Assembly (NCBI GenBank): GCA_040399325.1
Contig: JBBASJ010000060.1
Location: 1-11,859, forward strand
DNA from: RGUW01 sp040399325
Lineage (GTDB): Bacteria > Cyanobacteriota > Cyanobacteriia > PCC-6307 > Cyanobiaceae
DNA: 11,859 bases
Direction: 5' to 3'
Shown here: piece by piece, positions 11,534 through 11,859 of the stretch
Layout of the letters: every line of letters begins with the position of its first letter
Position numbering within the stretch: position 1 is the stretch's first letter
Translations under genes and position numbers: made by a program
Notes under the pieces: model-generated
Told to the model about the DNA's origin: nothing
The model's database searches: none
Seen by the model: only the letters and a program-made list of their open reading frames with translations

Positions 11534-11859
11534 ATGGCGGCCAGCCGGCTCACCGACAGTCAGAAGATCGAGCTGGTGGCGCGCTACCGGCAAGGCCAGA
11601 GCAGTGCCGAGCTGGCTGCGGTCTATGGCTGCAGCCCCAACACGGTGAGCCGCGTGGTCAAGGCGGCGCTGGATCCCGCTGAGTATGCACAGCTCAAGCA
11701 GCAGCGGGGTCGCATCATTCCCCAGGCTGCCGTTGCAGCACCTGCCATTGAGCCGCCCGTTGCGCCGGTAGTGATCGATGCGTCCCACGGGGCTGAGCAG
11801 GCCGTCAACGGTGTGGGTCCTGCTGCCGGGGGTCCTGGCGCCGACGCTCCAGAGGCCGA
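11534..11859 (+). CDS. Helix-turn-helix domain protein, N-terminal part (runs off window)
   Basis: The frame from ATG 11534 is open to the window end (108 full codons). Residues 4-46 form a helix-turn-helix like those at the start of resolvase/Hin-type or transposase-like proteins: LTDSQKIELVARYRQGQSSA, then ELAAVYGCSPNTVSRVVKAAL. Residues 47-62 are a charged helix (AEYAQLKQQRGR). From about 64 on it becomes an Ala/Pro/Gly/Val linker. In-frame GTG codons at 11525 and 11528 are alternative starts. DNA binding is likely. Nothing in the visible part shows a transposase catalytic domain, and no terminal repeats are seen nearby, so a regulator or nucleoid-type protein is at least as likely as a mobile element. 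The C-terminal half is unseen and function cannot be assigned. Confidence 0.7.
   Translation, partial: MAASRLTDSQKIELVARYRQGQSSAELAAVYGCSPNTVSRVVKAALDPAEYAQLKQQRGRIIPQAAVAAPAIEPPVAPVVIDASHGAEQAVNGVGPAAGGPGADAPEA

Overview
The window looks like core chromosome from a high-GC unicellular cyanobacterium of the Synechococcus/Cyanobium group. The evidence is the gene content: a long-form HPF/LrtA, a cyanobacterial/plastid-type pyruvate dehydrogenase E2, an Aas-like acyl-activating enzyme, an Fe-type superoxide dismutase and a compact gene layout. Base composition is strongly G+C-rich with heavy third-position GC, which opens long false frames antisense to real genes. I see no phage gene, insertion sequence, CRISPR array or toxin-antitoxin pair, and no gene-free stretch longer than about 130 bases.

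Layout. (1) Positions 1-2271, minus strand, in transcription order: hpf (lrtA), deoC, recO and the first 46 codons of a major facilitator transporter that leaves the window. deoC, recO and the transporter are almost contiguous. A perfect hairpin separates hpf from deoC. (2) Positions 2323-8100, plus strand: lipB, an acyl-CoA/acyl-ACP synthetase, a YlqD-family coiled-coil protein, pdhC (E2) and queA. LipB makes the octanoyl precursor of the lipoyl group carried by E2, so the octanoyltransferase and one of its main target proteins lie in one block, with a fatty-acid-activating enzyme between them. (3) Positions 8201-9550, minus strand: an FKBP-type peptidyl-prolyl isomerase with a membrane or export segment, then sodB, which ends at a strong hairpin in the convergent gap with queA. 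(4) Positions 9549-11361, plus strand: lnt (apolipoprotein N-acyltransferase) overlapping a small DUF805 membrane protein. The lnt and FKBP start codons overlap head to head. (5) Positions 11372-11859: tRNA-Arg(UCU) on the minus strand and, divergently, the start of a helix-turn-helix protein cut by the window end.

Most of this is ordinary housekeeping DNA, and I do not see a convincing new multi-gene system. The points worth a second look are small-scale. A 16-bp tandem duplication forms both the deoC stop and the recO start. A period-12 repeat enclosed by a perfect 12-bp inverted repeat encodes the lipB C-terminus. A terminator-like hairpin ends 15 bases before the synthetase start codon. 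The synthetase and YlqD genes lie between lipB and pdhC, and an uncharacterised helix-turn-helix protein lies at the right edge. Gene names rest on motifs and recalled family knowledge; no database search was possible.
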